Positions 63,954 through 64,000 of a stretch of DNA of 64,000 bases are shown here, piece by piece; within the stretch, counting starts at the first letter, position 1; each line of letters opens with the position of its first letter. The DNA comes from Chitinophaga jiangningensis (GTDB lineage: Bacteria > Bacteroidota > Bacteroidia > Chitinophagales > Chitinophagaceae): positions 571,716 through 635,715 of the forward strand of contig NZ_FRBL01000005.1 of the NCBI RefSeq assembly GCF_900142605.1. Reading direction: 5' to 3'. The notes under the pieces are model-generated. The model was not told where the DNA came from. It was given only the letters and a program-made list of their open reading frames with translations, and ran no database searches. Made by a program: the position numbers and the translations under genes.

Positions 63954-64000
63954 GTATATATCTCACATTATGAGAGTTTTTCTCTCATTTTGATTTATTG

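Overview
The window is a stretch of a Bacteroidota chromosome, most likely from the family Chitinophagaceae (Chitinophaga-like). The signs are promoters of the TAnnTTTG type, little use of Shine-Dalgarno sites, a TamL-type outer-membrane protein, DUF2480, PadR-PspC and ECF-sigma/membrane-barrel gene pairs, and moderate GC content. No insertion sequence, integrase, prophage, rRNA operon or CRISPR array was seen. There is one tRNA gene (Phe).

Layout. 0-9.7 kb: envelope and metabolic genes (TamL barrel, PoxB, RlpA, DJ-1/PfpI, DUF5077-DUF3472, CorA, DUF2480, PpiD-like foldase). 9.7-16.2 kb: an unusually gene-poor region with nadA, feoA, ybeY and one unknown gene, between three long AT-rich non-coding stretches. 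This region holds ten exact TTWTNCACA DnaA boxes, twelve copies of a TGAGAAT motif (often as perfect inverted pairs ending in GCGC), a 69-bp tandem repeat and three parS-type palindromes. I read it as the probable chromosomal replication origin and centromere region, bounded by mnmG; this is an inference. 16.2-25 kb: mnmG, an ECF sigma factor with a membrane-anchored barrel protein, cardiolipin synthase and a GH36 alpha-galactosidase. 25.3-26 kb: a seven-copy ~82-bp tandem array beside an ECF sigma remnant. 26-36 kb: tRNA-Phe, DUF3050, RecQ, a kdsD-manC-aminotransferase operon, carbonic anhydrase and a SulP transporter. 36-53 kb: PadR-PspC, feoB, M28 and S41 peptidases, a paaABCD operon, nadD and several small envelope genes. 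53-64 kb: the Kdo8N sugar cluster (kdnA, kdsB, kdnB), a candidate structured RNA, rmuC, an MFS transporter, dps, a NYN/OST-HTH protein with a macrodomain protein, and a TlpA-like thioredoxin.

How the genes fit together. KdsD (arabinose-5-phosphate) and the kdn genes point to lipopolysaccharide whose Kdo carries an 8-amino group. Carbonic anhydrase beside SulP suggests bicarbonate uptake. FeoA and FeoB are both present but 25 kb apart. PaaABCD should make the hydroxylating core of phenylacetyl-CoA epoxidase, but its reductase PaaE is not in the window. The most novel material is non-coding: the TGAGAAT repeat family in the putative origin and the folded RNA upstream of position 57065.
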